Below are positions 24,706 through 36,793 of a stretch of DNA of 64,000 nt, one piece after another. The notes beneath the pieces are model-generated. The model searched no databases. It had not been told where the DNA came from and saw nothing but the letters and a program-made list of their open reading frames with translations. The position numbers were made by a program, and so were the translations under genes. How positions within the stretch are numbered: position 1 is the stretch's first letter; every line of letters begins with the position of its first letter. Source of the DNA: Alistipes shahii WAL 8301. GTDB lineage: Bacteria > Bacteroidota > Bacteroidia > Bacteroidales > Rikenellaceae. The DNA lies in contig NZ_CP102253.1 of the NCBI RefSeq assembly GCF_025145845.1, positions 2,232,001 through 2,296,000 of the forward strand, given 5' to 3'.

Positions 24706-24850
24706 AATCAAACAAATGCAAGAAAAAATCAACGCAGGTATTTTGCTCGCCCGTAAGCGTCTGATTGAAAAGACGAAGAAGGAGGACGGCGAACTGGTTG
24801 TCGTGCGCGACGGAAAGGTCGTGCGCATCAAGGCCCGTGATCTGAAATAG
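24692..24850 (+). CDS. 52-residue protein, candidate partner of the zeta-like kinase
   Basis: ATG 24692 overlaps the zeta-like gene by 14 bases and reads to TAG 24850. The peptide (MSEIEIKQMQEKINAGILLA, then VVVRDGKVVRIKARDLK) has an N-terminal helix and a C-terminal beta hairpin. Small proteins of this size commonly accompany zeta-like kinases in Bacteroidetes and are annotated as hypothetical. An antitoxin role is inferred from the overlap only. Confidence 0.6.
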   Translation: MSEIEIKQMQEKINAGILLARKRLIEKTKKEDGELVVVRDGKVVRIKARDLK

Positions 24851-25069
24851 AAATTTTGGGTCGGTTGTCCGAATGAATAATCCCCGGCATTTTCGGATGT
24901 CGGGGATTCACTTTTCAATTTTGATCGGGTAGTGAACGATGCGTGGAACACAGGTGGAACACGCGAAATCGCAACAACTCCCGATAATGGCAAACTGCAA
25001 CTCTTTGAAAGAGTGTAAAATCCGCTGGAATGTAGTTTGTTAAATTTATTGGAAAAAGTAAAATTTAAT
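24851..25069. other. Right end of the 13.4-kb element
   Basis: About 220 bases with no gene. The tandem GTGGAACAC words near 24940-24962 resemble the repeats right of att copy 1 and are probable integrase arm sites. A CCCCGGCATT/GATGTCGGGG inverted repeat (24881-24904) may terminate the zeta-like operon. Confidence 0.45.
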
Positions 25070-25122
25070 TCTGGGGGGCGTGTGGTCGCTGGTTCGAATC
25101 CAGTCACCCCGACTGATGGAAA
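25070..25122 (+). repeat. Attachment-site repeat, copy 2 (tRNA 3' end)
   Basis: Identical over 53 bp to 11669-11721: T-arm plus 3' acceptor strand of a tRNA, without its 5' half. An intrinsic-terminator-like hairpin (GCATTGATAATT / AATTATCGGTGC then T-rich) follows to 25158. Confidence 0.85.
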
Positions 25123-25237
25123 GCATTGATAATTCAACAATTATCGGTGCTTTTCTTTTTTATCCGCACCTGCCGAAAATGGGCGGTTGACGCCACGGTT
25201 GACGCGAAAAAGTCAACCAAGAAGTCAACCGAATCCG

Positions 25238-26428
25238 ATGAAAACATCCGTTTCCGTCGTTTGTTACAGGTACAAGGTACTTGCAAACGGAGAATCCCCG
25301 CTGATGCTCCGCATTTCCAAAGAGGGCCGCCGTACGATGAAAAGTCTGGGCGTGTCGGTCGATCCTAAATTCTGGAATTTCGACACCAATCAACCCAAAC
25401 CCAACTGTCCGAATCGGCAGTTGATTCGTCAAATCGTATTGAAATACGAAACCGAATACAACGGCAAGATTCTGACGAAAGAAATCAACGAGGAAGAATT
25501 TACCCCGCAGACGATTGTAGCCGAACAAAAGGAGCGCATCAAGGCGCAGACCGTTGAGGAGGTCTACAAAGCGATTATCGCCGAGTTGAAAGAACGGGGG
25601 AGTGCCGGCAATGCCTATGCCTATCTGAACTCCTACAACGTACTGAAATCCTTTAATCGGGACAAACCGCTTCATTTCACGTTCAGTCGTATCGACGCCG
25701 ATTATCTGGAAAAATTCGAGGAGTGGATGCGGGTGCGGGGAAACAAAGATACGTCGATGAGTTTTCAGATGCGTACTTTGCGAGCCGTGTTCAATCGGGC
25801 GATTAAGTTGAAAGCCGTTGCCCGCGAGAAGAACCCGTTCACCGACTATAAGATTAGCCGATTCAACACCCGCACCCCGAAACGGGCGTTGAGCAAGACG
25901 GATGTAATGAAAATCGTCGATGCGGATTGCTCGGCGGAGAGCGATTCTTGCCGATTGGCGCAAAGCGTTTTTACATTCTCTTATTTGTGCGGGGGAATTT
26001 CGTTCGTCGATGTGGCGAATCTGACATCCGATAATATCGTGGACGGGCGATTGTCGTACAATCATCAGAAAACGCACGGGGCAATCCATGTTCCGCTGTC
26101 GGAAAGGGCGATGCGGATTGTAAACCGCTATGCCGAAGCCTGCGAACAGTCGGGCTATCTGTTTCCGATACTTGATTCGCGCAGGCATACGATGCCGATG
26201 CAGAAACGGAATCGGGTGCATAAAGTCTGCCATCAAGTCAATACCGAATTGCGCCAATTAGCCCGCAGATTGAATATTTCGGGAGAGGTGACGACTTATT
26301 GTGCAAGGCATAGTTTCGCAACCGTGCTGAAGAAATCGGGTGTGAATATCGGTATCATATCGGAAGCGTTGGGGCATCACAGTCTAAAGACCACCCAGAT
26401 ATATTTAGGTGCGTTTGAGAACAGCTAA
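25238..26428 (+). CDS. Tyrosine recombinase (integrase) of a third element
   Basis: I chose ATG 25238 (MKTSVSVVCYRYKVLANGESPLMLRISK), 396 residues. It has an arm-binding N-terminus, a SAM-like core domain (VYKAIIAELKERGSAGNAYAYLNSYNVLKSF) and a catalytic domain with TYCARHSFATVLKKSGVNIGIISEALGHHSLKTTQIYLGAF, giving box II Arg-His, GHH and Tyr. The box I arginine site reads SYLCGGISFVD, so the usual Arg is absent, as in the other integrase. It begins 116 bases past att copy 2, with GTTGAC/GTCAACC repeats between, the classic integrase-beside-att arrangement of a separate element whose remainder is missing here. Confidence 0.9.
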   Translation: MKTSVSVVCYRYKVLANGESPLMLRISKEGRRTMKSLGVSVDPKFWNFDTNQPKPNCPNRQLIRQIVLKYETEYNGKILTKEINEEEFTPQTIVAEQKERIKAQTVEEVYKAIIAELKERGSAGNAYAYLNSYNVLKSFNRDKPLHFTFSRIDADYLEKFEEWMRVRGNKDTSMSFQMRTLRAVFNRAIKLKAVAREKNPFTDYKISRFNTRTPKRALSKTDVMKIVDADCSAESDSCRLAQSVFTFSYLCGGISFVDVANLTSDNIVDGRLSYNHQKTHGAIHVPLSERAMRIVNRYAEACEQSGYLFPILDSRRHTMPMQKRNRVHKVCHQVNTELRQLARRLNISGEVTTYCARHSFATVLKKSGVNIGIISEALGHHSLKTTQIYLGAFENS

Positions 26429-26452
26429 ATCGACGCTGTGATGCAGCATTTG

Positions 26453-26782
26453 CTATGACGAGTGACATATTTTGGAATATGCCGATTTATTAAGTTCTAC
26501 GGAGCTAATTCCTTTTTTTTTGGAGGAATAGTTGTTAATATACCATTTTTGCAATGGAATGTTGCTATTTTCACAAGGTCCCAGTTTTGGCATTGAATCG
26601 TTTACTGCAAGAACTGCATTTGAACGTTTTACCATCCTTAGAGCGGTAAATCTTTTTTTTTGATGTCCGCAATGTGGGCAAACTGTGTTTCCATCGGGCC
26701 AACGTCGTTTCTCCAAATGTTTTAAGCATGTAAGATCATCGGGGAAGCGGTGCATGAAGTAGATTAAACCGTGATTTTGCAT
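26453..26782 (-). pseudogene. IS1595-type transposase remnant
   Basis: The N-terminal part (FMHRFPDDLTCLKHLEKRRWPDGNTVCPHCGHQKK) is the start of an IS1595/ISXO2-like transposase. The frame is then lost: a second zinc-ribbon half is scrambled and only CENSNIPLQKWYIN is recognisable before unrelated sequence. The DDE domain is absent. It lies at the border of accessory and core DNA. Confidence 0.75.
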
Positions 26783-26996
26783 ATTTTTTCACTATTTAAT
26801 ATAGTGCAAGATGGTGAAAATCTTTGACTTATTTAGATTTATCTACACTGTGTGTTTAGGTCAAAATACTATATAATTGCGATGAAATATTACTGTCTTC
26901 ACGAAGCATATCTTAAAACGAAAAGGTAAAAATAGTAACGGCGGTGTATTGGCAGGTCCCGGAGTTTATGCTTTGGGACTTATTCGTTATATGTAA
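26783..26996. other. Accessory-core border, no gene
   Basis: About 210 AT-rich bases with no ORF between the IS remnant and the beta-galactosidase terminator. I see no third att copy here. Confidence 0.5.
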
Positions 26997-27036
26997 ACGC
27001 AAAAGCCGCAACCTTTTTAGGTTGCGGCTTTTGCGT
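26997..27036 (-). terminator. Terminator of the beta-galactosidase gene
   Basis: A perfect 17-bp stem, ACGCAAAAGCCGCAACC against its complement, with a TTTTTA loop. It lies just past the minus-strand stop at 27051. Confidence 0.85.
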
Positions 27037-27050
27037 TGGTTGTCCGTCGG

Positions 27051-30447
<3,397 letters not shown>

Positions 30448-32553
30448 ATGCTTATGAAACAAAAGAAAATGCTTGCACTGACCCTTTCCCAACTCGTACT
30501 GCTTTATCGTCAGGAGTTTCCCGGCCTTGCGGCCCTTGCCGACGCCAGCGGCGACGGCGAACGGTTTCGCATGGGCCTCCGGGAGTTCGTGGACGCACAC
30601 CGGGCGGCGGAAGGCGAAGCGGCGGAGCAGATTCGACTGTTGATCGACTACGACGGACGCAGCGTCCGCGAATTATCCACCGATCGGCAGCTGGAAGTCA
30701 GGACCCTCACGCTGCTGTGGCAGTTTCTTACCGGAAGGCTCGAAAACCCCGAAATGCCTTCCGACCTGTTCGTCGATCTGTACCATCTCTTCCGCCTGCT
30801 GGATGCTCCGGAGATTCCGCTGCCTTCGTCCCAGCGCGTGCGCAGCCGCACCGAACGCTGGCTCTCGGGACAGGACGACGGGGTGCGGGCCATCCGCGCC
30901 GACAACCGCGAACGGATGCTCCACCTGCTGATCCAGAAGATCGAGAACCGCAAGTCGAAGGTTCCGTCGCGCTTCCAGTTCGCCGACGGCATGACCTACG
31001 AGGAGAAGTACCGGCAGGTGGCCGCCTGGTGGGGCGATTTCCGCTTCCAGCTGGCGATGGCCGTGAAAAGCCCCTCGGAACTGAACCGCTTTCTGGCTGG
31101 CTCGCTCTCGTCGGAGACGATGTATCTGCTTTCGAAAGCCCGCAAGAAGGGGATGCCTTTCTTCGCCACGCCCTATTACCTTTCGCTGCTCGACGTCACG
31201 GGCGGCGGCTACGACGATGCCGCCATCCGCAGTTACATTCTTTATTCGCCGCAGCTGGTCGAAACCTACGGGCAGATCCGCGCCTGGGAGCGCGAGGACG
31301 TCGTCGAGGCCGGACGACCCAATGCCGCCGGGTGGCTGCTGCCCGACGGACACAACATCCACCGCCGTTACCCGGAGGTGGCGATCCTGATTCCCGACAC
31401 GATGGGCCGCGCCTGCGGCGGGCTGTGCGCCTCGTGCCAGCGCATGTACGACTTCCAGAGCGAACGCCTCAATTTCGAATTCGAGACCCTGCGCCCCAAG
31501 GAGAGCTGGGACCACAAGCTGCGCCGCCTGATGAACTATTTCGAGGAGGACACCCAGCTGCGCGACATCCTCATCACGGGCGGCGACGCCCTGATGAGCC
31601 AGAACAAAACGCTGCGTAACATTCTCGAAGCGGTCTGCCGCATGGCCGGCCGCAAGCGCCGGGCCAATGCCCGACGCCCCGACGGGGAGAAGTACGCCGA
31701 ATTGCAGCGCGTGCGCCTCGGGTCGCGCCTGCCGGCCTATCTGCCGATGCGCGTCAACGACGAACTGGTCGAAATCCTCCGCGAATTCCACGAGAAGGCC
31801 TCGGCCGTCGGCGTGAAGCAGTTCGTCATCCAGACCCATTTCCAGACGCCGCTCGAAGTGACGCCCGAAGCCGAGGAGGCCATCCGGAAGATCCTTTCGG
31901 CGGGGTGGCTCATCACCAACCAGCTGGTCTACACCGTGGCCGCTTCGCGCCGCGGGCACACCACACGCCTGCGCCAGGTGCTCAATTCGCTCGGCGTGGT
32001 CTGCTACTATACCTTCTCGGTCAAGGGGTTTCAGGAGAATTACGCCGTTTTCACCCCCAACAGCCGCTCGATGCAGGAGCAGGTCGAGGAGAAGGTTTAC
32101 GGGCGGCTCACTCCGGAGCAGGCGGCCGAACTCGACGATTTGCTGGCCGACGGGACGGATACGGCTGCGAAAATCCGCCGCTTCATGCGTCGTCACCACC
32201 TGCCGTTTCTGGCCACGGACCGCAGCGTGCTGAACCTCCCGGCCATCGGCAAGAGCATGTCGTTCCGGCTGGTGGGCATCACGGCCGAGGGCAAGCGTCT
32301 GCTGCGTTTCGACCACGACCGGACGCGCCGCCACAGCCCGATCATCGACAGTATGGGCGAAATCTTCATCGTCGAGAACAAGTCGCTGGCCGCCTACCTG
32401 CGCCAGCTGGGCAAGATGGGCGAGGACCCCGAGGACTACGCTTCGATCTGGGCCTATACGCACGGCGAGACCGAGCCGCGTTTCGGGCTTTACGTCTATC
32501 CCGATTTCGGGTTCGCGACGACCGACCGGGTGAGCAACCTGGAGTTGGAGTGA
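30448..32553 (+). CDS. KamA-like radical SAM protein, long form
   Basis: It is about 701 residues from ATG 30448 (or 30454). The radical SAM cluster motif CGGLCASC is at residues 323-330, and ILITGGDALMSQ (about 379-390) resembles the SAM-binding GGDPL motif of lysine 2,3-aminomutases. A KamA-like core continues (RVNDELVEILREFHEK, TPEAEEAIRKILSAGWLITNQLVY). The N-terminal 280 residues are an extension absent from classical 416-residue lysine aminomutase. The long form is widespread in Bacteroidetes, and its substrate is unknown to me. It is not next to lysine-fermentation genes, so an aminomutase role in catabolism is not supported by context. Confidence 0.8.
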   Translation: MLMKQKKMLALTLSQLVLLYRQEFPGLAALADASGDGERFRMGLREFVDAHRAAEGEAAEQIRLLIDYDGRSVRELSTDRQLEVRTLTLLWQFLTGRLENPEMPSDLFVDLYHLFRLLDAPEIPLPSSQRVRSRTERWLSGQDDGVRAIRADNRERMLHLLIQKIENRKSKVPSRFQFADGMTYEEKYRQVAAWWGDFRFQLAMAVKSPSELNRFLAGSLSSETMYLLSKARKKGMPFFATPYYLSLLDVTGGGYDDAAIRSYILYSPQLVETYGQIRAWEREDVVEAGRPNAAGWLLPDGHNIHRRYPEVAILIPDTMGRACGGLCASCQRMYDFQSERLNFEFETLRPKESWDHKLRRLMNYFEEDTQLRDILITGGDALMSQNKTLRNILEAVCRMAGRKRRANARRPDGEKYAELQRVRLGSRLPAYLPMRVNDELVEILREFHEKASAVGVKQFVIQTHFQTPLEVTPEAEEAIRKILSAGWLITNQLVYTVAASRRGHTTRLRQVLNSLGVVCYYTFSVKGFQENYAVFTPNSRSMQEQVEEKVYGRLTPEQAAELDDLLADGTDTAAKIRRFMRRHHLPFLATDRSVLNLPAIGKSMSFRLVGITAEGKRLLRFDHDRTRRHSPIIDSMGEIFIVENKSLAAYLRQLGKMGEDPEDYASIWAYTHGETEPRFGLYVYPDFGFATTDRVSNLELE

Positions 32554-32603
32554 CGCAATAACCGGCATATGATTTGCGTTTGTATTCAATGATTATTGAA
32601 TGA

Positions 32604-33326
32604 ATGCAAATTATGAAAAAGACGATTCACAGAGCCGCGACCCGCGGGTATGCCGATCACGGCTGGCTCCGGACCCACCATACTTTCAGCTTCGCCGGAT
32701 ACTACGATCCCGGGCGGATTCATTTCGGCGCCCTGCGCGTGCTCAACGACGATACCGTGGCCCCGGGCGAGGGGTTCGGAACGCATCCCCACGAGAATAT
32801 GGAGATCGTTTCGCTCGTTCTCTCGGGCGCCTTGAGGCACGGCGACAGCATGGGCAACATGCAGCTCCTCAAGCCGGGCGAATTGCAGGTGATGACCGCC
32901 GGTACGGGCATCACGCACAGCGAGATGAACGCCAGCCGCGAGGAGCCGGTGAAGTTCCTGCAGATCTGGGTCATCACCGACGCCGAGGGCCATACGCCCC
33001 GTTACAACCAGATCGAACTCGCGCCCGCGAAGCGCAACGAGTTCCGGCTGATCGTGGCTCCCGAAGGCCGCGGCGGGGAACACGTGGGATGGATTCATCA
33101 GACGGCATGGTTCCATACGCTCGACCTCGACGCCGGTCGGGAAGCCCGGTATCGCATGAACCTTCACGGCAACGGGGCCTATGTTTTCGTGATCGAAGGC
33201 ACGGCCGAGGTCGCGGGCGAACCGCTCGGTCCCCGTGACGGCATGGGCATATCGGACGCCGACGATTTCCTGATCCGCGCTTCCGAAAACGCACGGCTGC
33301 TGGTCATCGAGGTCCCGATGATCTGA
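32604..33326 (+). CDS. Pirin-family protein
   Basis: The 240-residue bicupin has the pirin pattern HHTFSFAGYYDP (about 25-36) and the metal ligands in GFGTHPHENMEIVSLVLSGALRHGDSMGN, then ITHSEMNASREEPVKFLQIW with a further His/Glu. Bacterial pirins bind iron or copper, and several have quercetin 2,3-dioxygenase activity; the physiological role here is not known. It is cytoplasmic and follows the radical SAM gene by 50 bases. An alternative start three codons later (32613) is equally possible. A strong terminator follows. Confidence 0.9.
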   Translation: MQIMKKTIHRAATRGYADHGWLRTHHTFSFAGYYDPGRIHFGALRVLNDDTVAPGEGFGTHPHENMEIVSLVLSGALRHGDSMGNMQLLKPGELQVMTAGTGITHSEMNASREEPVKFLQIWVITDAEGHTPRYNQIELAPAKRNEFRLIVAPEGRGGEHVGWIHQTAWFHTLDLDAGREARYRMNLHGNGAYVFVIEGTAEVAGEPLGPRDGMGISDADDFLIRASENARLLVIEVPMI

Positions 33327-33344
33327 TGTGCGGCAGCCTGATGT

Positions 33345-33381
33345 GAAAAACCGCCGGAGTCGATACTCCGGCGGTTTTTTA
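33345..33381. terminator. Bidirectional terminator
   Basis: AAACCGCCGGAGT, a CGAT loop and ACTCCGGCGGTTTTTT form a strong stem with T run. It serves the pirin gene and the convergent prfC gene. Confidence 0.88.
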
Positions 33382-33396
33382 GTGTCAGGCGGCGTC

Positions 33397-34980
33397 CTAA
33401 AACTCCGAGGTGAAGTGGAAGCGGATATCCTTGAAGTTCTCCTGCGCGAGAGCCAGCCCGTAGCTGGTGTCGGCGAGGAAAACGTCGCGGCCGTGCTTGT
33501 CCACGGCCATGTTGGTGTGCTTGCGGCGCTTGAAGTCGGCCAGTTGCGCGGCGTTGTCGCTGTCGATCCAGCAGGCCTTGTAGATCGAGATCGGCTCCCA
33601 GCGGCACGCGGCGTTGTACTCGTGCTCCAGACGGTACTGGATGACCTCGAACTGGAGCGCGCCCACCGTGCCGATGATCTTGCGGCCGTTGAGCGAGCTT
33701 GTGAACAGCTGCGCCACGCCCTCGTCCATCAGCTGGTCGATGCCTTTGGCCAGTTGCTTGAATTTCAGCGGGTCGGCGTTCTCGATGTAGCGGAACTGCT
33801 CGGGGGCGAACGACGGAATTCCGGTGAAGCGGAGCTTCTCGCCTTCGGTGAAGGTGTCGCCGATCTTGAAGTTCCCCGTGTCGTGCAGACCCACGATGTC
33901 GCCCGGATAGGCGAAGTCGATCACCGACTTTTTCTCGGCCATGAAGGCCGTCGGGGAGGAGAATTTCAGCTGCTTGCCGCTGCGTACGTGGAGGTAGTTC
34001 CTATTCCGTTCGAACGTGCCGGAACAGATCTTCAGGAACGCGATGCGGTCGCGGTGGTTGGGGTCCATGTTGGCGTGGATCTTGAAGACGAAGCCGGTCA
34101 TTTTCGGCTCCGCAGGCTCCACCTGCCGGGTTTCGGTCGGCGCCGGGCGCGGCGAGGGGGCGATGCGCACGAAGCATTCGAGCAGTTCGCGCACGCCGAA
34201 ATTGTTCACCGCCGAGCCGAAGAACACCGGGGCCAGTTCGCCCCGCAGGTAGGCGTCGCGGTCGAACTGGTCGTAGACGCCCTCGACCAGTTCCACGTCG
34301 GAACGCAGCTGGGCGGCGAACTTCTCGCCGATGTAGCCTTCGAGTTCCTGCGAGGCGAGGTCCGAGATTTCGGCCGTCGAGGCGTCGGCCGTGAGCTTTT
34401 CGTCCGACGTGAAGAGCGAGAGGTTCTTCTCGTAAAGGTTGTAGACGCCCTTGAACGTGGGTCCGTTCGAGATCGGGAAGGCCAGCGGCCGCACGCGGAT
34501 ATGCAGTTCCTTCTCCACCTCGTCCAGCAGGTCGAACGGCTCTTTCGACGGGCGGTCGAGCTTGTTGATGAAGACGATCACGGGGGTTTGGCGCATGCGG
34601 CAGACCTCCATCAGCTTGCGGGTCTGGGCCTCGACGCCCTTGGCGCCGTCGATGACGATGATCACCGAGTCGACGGCCGTCAGCGTGCGGTAGGTGTCCT
34701 CGGCGAAATCCTCGTGGCCCGGGGTGTCGAGGATGTTGATCTTGCAGCCCCGGTATTCGAATCCCATCACGGCCGTGGCCACCGAGATGCCTCGCTGGCG
34801 TTCGATCTCCATGAAGTCGGACGTGGCGCCCTTCTTGATCTTGTTGCTCTTGACGGCTCCGGCCACATGGATGGCGCCGCCGAACAGCAGCAGTTTTTCC
34901 GTAAGGGTGGTTTTGCCCGCGTCGGGGTGGGCGATGACGGCGAAGGTCCGCCGCCGGGTTATCTCTTCCTGTTGTGTCAT
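33397..34980 (-). CDS. prfC: Peptide chain release factor 3
   Basis: The 527-residue translational GTPase has G1 at [14 protein letters not shown] (about 18-31), the RGISV switch I, G3 DTPGHEDF (about 82-89) and G4 FINKLDR. RF3-specific downstream domains run through the [25 protein letters not shown] region. It recycles RF1 and RF2 from the ribosome after termination. The length and domains match the family exactly. It is a single gene on the minus strand, in front of which lies an AT-rich repeat. Confidence 0.96.
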   Translation of the reverse strand: MTQQEEITRRRTFAVIAHPDAGKTTLTEKLLLFGGAIHVAGAVKSNKIKKGATSDFMEIERQRGISVATAVMGFEYRGCKINILDTPGHEDFAEDTYRTLTAVDSVIIVIDGAKGVEAQTRKLMEVCRMRQTPVIVFINKLDRPSKEPFDLLDEVEKELHIRVRPLAFPISNGPTFKGVYNLYEKNLSLFTSDEKLTADASTAEISDLASQELEGYIGEKFAAQLRSDVELVEGVYDQFDRDAYLRGELAPVFFGSAVNNFGVRELLECFVRIAPSPRPAPTETRQVEPAEPKMTGFVFKIHANMDPNHRDRIAFLKICSGTFERNRNYLHVRSGKQLKFSSPTAFMAEKKSVIDFAYPGDIVGLHDTGNFKIGDTFTEGEKLRFTGIPSFAPEQFRYIENADPLKFKQLAKGIDQLMDEGVAQLFTSSLNGRKIIGTVGALQFEVIQYRLEHEYNAACRWEPISIYKACWIDSDNAAQLADFKRRKHTNMAVDKHGRDVFLADTSYGLALAQENFKDIRFHFTSEF

Positions 34981-34990
34981 GACTTGCGCA

Positions 34991-35148
34991 ATTAAAAATT
35001 AAGAATTAAAAATGAAAAATAGCCTCCTTGGCGATTGTGAAAGAGACGGTTTTTTGACATGCGTTATCGAAAAACCTGTGCTTTGGACGGTTTGCCTGCG
35101 AATCCCATTTTTAAATTTTTCATTTTTAATTCTTAATTCTTAATTATG
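34991..35148. repeat. Pair of inverted AT-rich repeats
   Basis: AATTAAGAATTAAAAAT-type sequence at 34991-35020 is repeated inverted at 35107-35148, around a 90-base spacer. Related copies occur at 48219-48256, 57833-57869 and about 62827-62850, all between core genes. Confidence 0.6.
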
Positions 35149-35152
35149 CGGA

Positions 35153-36712
35153 TTATCCCTCCTTTGGATAATCCGCATTGTAATGGCAGCCCACCGACTC
35201 CTTGATCTCGCGGCCCTGCTTGATGACCAGGTAGGCGATGGCGATCATGTTCCGCAGCTCGCACAGTTCGCGGTTGGGCTTGGTCTTGTTGTAAAGTTCC
35301 TCGGTCTCCTGCCAGAGAATTTCCAGCCGGTGCATGGCGCGCTTGAGCGAGAGGTTCGACCGCACGATGCCCACGTAGTTGGACATGATCGTCTGCATCT
35401 CGCGCTTCGACTGGATGATCATCAGCATCTCCTCGGTGTGCTGCGTGCCTTCGAAATCCCAGTCGGGAATGCCCTCCTGAAAATCGACTTTCTCCAGCAG
35501 CGACGCCGTGTGGCGCGCGGCCTGGTCGGCGTAGACCACCGCTTCGATCAGCGAGTTCGAGGCCAGACGGTTGGCGCCGTGCAGCCCCGTGCACGAGGTC
35601 TCGCCCAGCGCGTAGAGCCGTTTCACGGAGGTTTCGCCGTTGGTGTCGACCTTCACGCCGCCGCAGCAGTAGTGCGCCGCAGGGGTCACGGGAATCCAGT
35701 CTTTGGTGATGTCGATGCCGATCGAGCGGCATTTTTCATAGATGTTCGGGAAATGGCTCTTCACGGCCTCGGGGTCCTTGTGCGTCACGTCGAGGTAGAC
35801 GAAGTCGGAACCCCGTTTGGTCATCTCGCGGTAGATGGCGCGGGCCACCACGTCGCGCGGCGCGAGGGATTTCATCGGGTGGTATTTGTCCATGAACTCC
35901 TTGCCGTCGGGCAGCCGCAGGATGGCCCCGAAGCCGCGCATGGCTTCGGTGATCAGGAAGTTGGGCTTCTCGCCGGGGTTGTAGAGCGTCGTGGGGTGGA
36001 ACTGGATGAACTCCATGTTCTCGGTCATCGCCTTGGCGCGGTGGCACATGGCGATGCCGTCGCCCGTGGCGACCACGGGGTTCGAGGTCGTGGAGTAGAC
36101 GTTGCCGCAGCCGCCCGTGGCCACGACGGTGAATTTCGAAAGCATGGTCTCGATCTCGTTGGTGTCGAGATTCAGGACGTAGGCCCCGAACGAGGCCAGT
36201 CCGCGCGTGTGGCGCGTGACGAATTCGCCCAGATGGTGCTGCGTCAGCAGGTCGATGGCGAAGTGGCGTTCGAGAACCGTGATGTTCGGATGCTCCCTCA
36301 CCGACTGCACGAGCGCCCGTTCGATCTCGGCTCCCGTGAGGTCCTCGTGGTGGAGGATGCGGTGCTCCGAGTGTCCGCCTTCGCGGTTGAGCTCGAAACG
36401 CCCGTCGGGGGTCTTGTCGAAACGCGTGCCCCAGGCTATGAGGTCGGCGATCAGTTCCGGGGCCCGCCGCACGACCAGTTCCACGGCCTTCTCGTCGCAT
36501 TTGCCTGCGCCGCAGACCAGCGTGTCGCGGATGTGTTTCTCGAATGTGTCGGGAGCGTACGTTACCGAGCAGATGCCGCCTTGTGCATAATTGGTGTTGC
36601 ACTCTTCGATCGCGCCCTTGGTGACGATCGTAACGTGTCCGTGGGCTGCGGCTTTCAGCGCGAACGAAAGGCCCGCGGCGCCGGAACCGATAACCAGAAA
36701 GTCGGTTTTCAT
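35153..36712 (-). CDS. nadB: L-aspartate oxidase
   Basis: In this 519-residue flavoprotein the FAD-binding motif GSGAAGLSFAL is at residues 8-18, and the succinate-dehydrogenase-like catalytic region includes HRILHHEDLTG, GGCGNVYSTTSNP and GGVKVDTNGETSVKRLYALGE. It oxidises aspartate to iminoaspartate, the first step of de novo NAD synthesis. No nadA or nadC lies beside it in this window. Its promoter overlaps that of queA on the other strand. The length is normal. Confidence 0.96.
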   Translation of the reverse strand: MKTDFLVIGSGAAGLSFALKAAAHGHVTIVTKGAIEECNTNYAQGGICSVTYAPDTFEKHIRDTLVCGAGKCDEKAVELVVRRAPELIADLIAWGTRFDKTPDGRFELNREGGHSEHRILHHEDLTGAEIERALVQSVREHPNITVLERHFAIDLLTQHHLGEFVTRHTRGLASFGAYVLNLDTNEIETMLSKFTVVATGGCGNVYSTTSNPVVATGDGIAMCHRAKAMTENMEFIQFHPTTLYNPGEKPNFLITEAMRGFGAILRLPDGKEFMDKYHPMKSLAPRDVVARAIYREMTKRGSDFVYLDVTHKDPEAVKSHFPNIYEKCRSIGIDITKDWIPVTPAAHYCCGGVKVDTNGETSVKRLYALGETSCTGLHGANRLASNSLIEAVVYADQAARHTASLLEKVDFQEGIPDWDFEGTQHTEEMLMIIQSKREMQTIMSNYVGIVRSNLSLKRAMHRLEILWQETEELYNKTKPNRELCELRNMIAIAYLVIKQGREIKESVGCHYNADYPKEG

Positions 36713-36745
36713 GGGTTTTTCCTTTTTCTATTGCCTTGCAGCGCC

Positions 36746-36773
36746 GCAAAGTTACAAAAAATAGTAACTTTGC
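36746..36773. promoter_or_regulatory. Palindromic divergent promoter of nadB and queA
   Basis: GCAAAGTTAC (36746-36755), eight A/T bases, then GTAACTTTGC (36764-36773): a perfect 10-bp inverted repeat in which each arm is a TAACTTTG -7 box, one reading left to nadB and one right to queA. Only about ten bases separate the boxes, so the two promoters occlude each other. Confidence 0.75.
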
Positions 36774-36793
36774 CACATAATTTCGGGCAAAAT

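Noticed and set aside
1..26800. TGA=Trp code for the whole accessory region
   Set aside because: Intact genes there use TGG for Trp (KAP NTPase, 7087-7473) and some end in TGA (7471-7473, 10774-10776), so the standard code holds for them.
35183..36793. 940-residue reading that would extend queA far upstream
   Set aside because: It is antisense to nadB through its whole length, lacks homology, and crosses the divergent promoter; the real start is at 36794.
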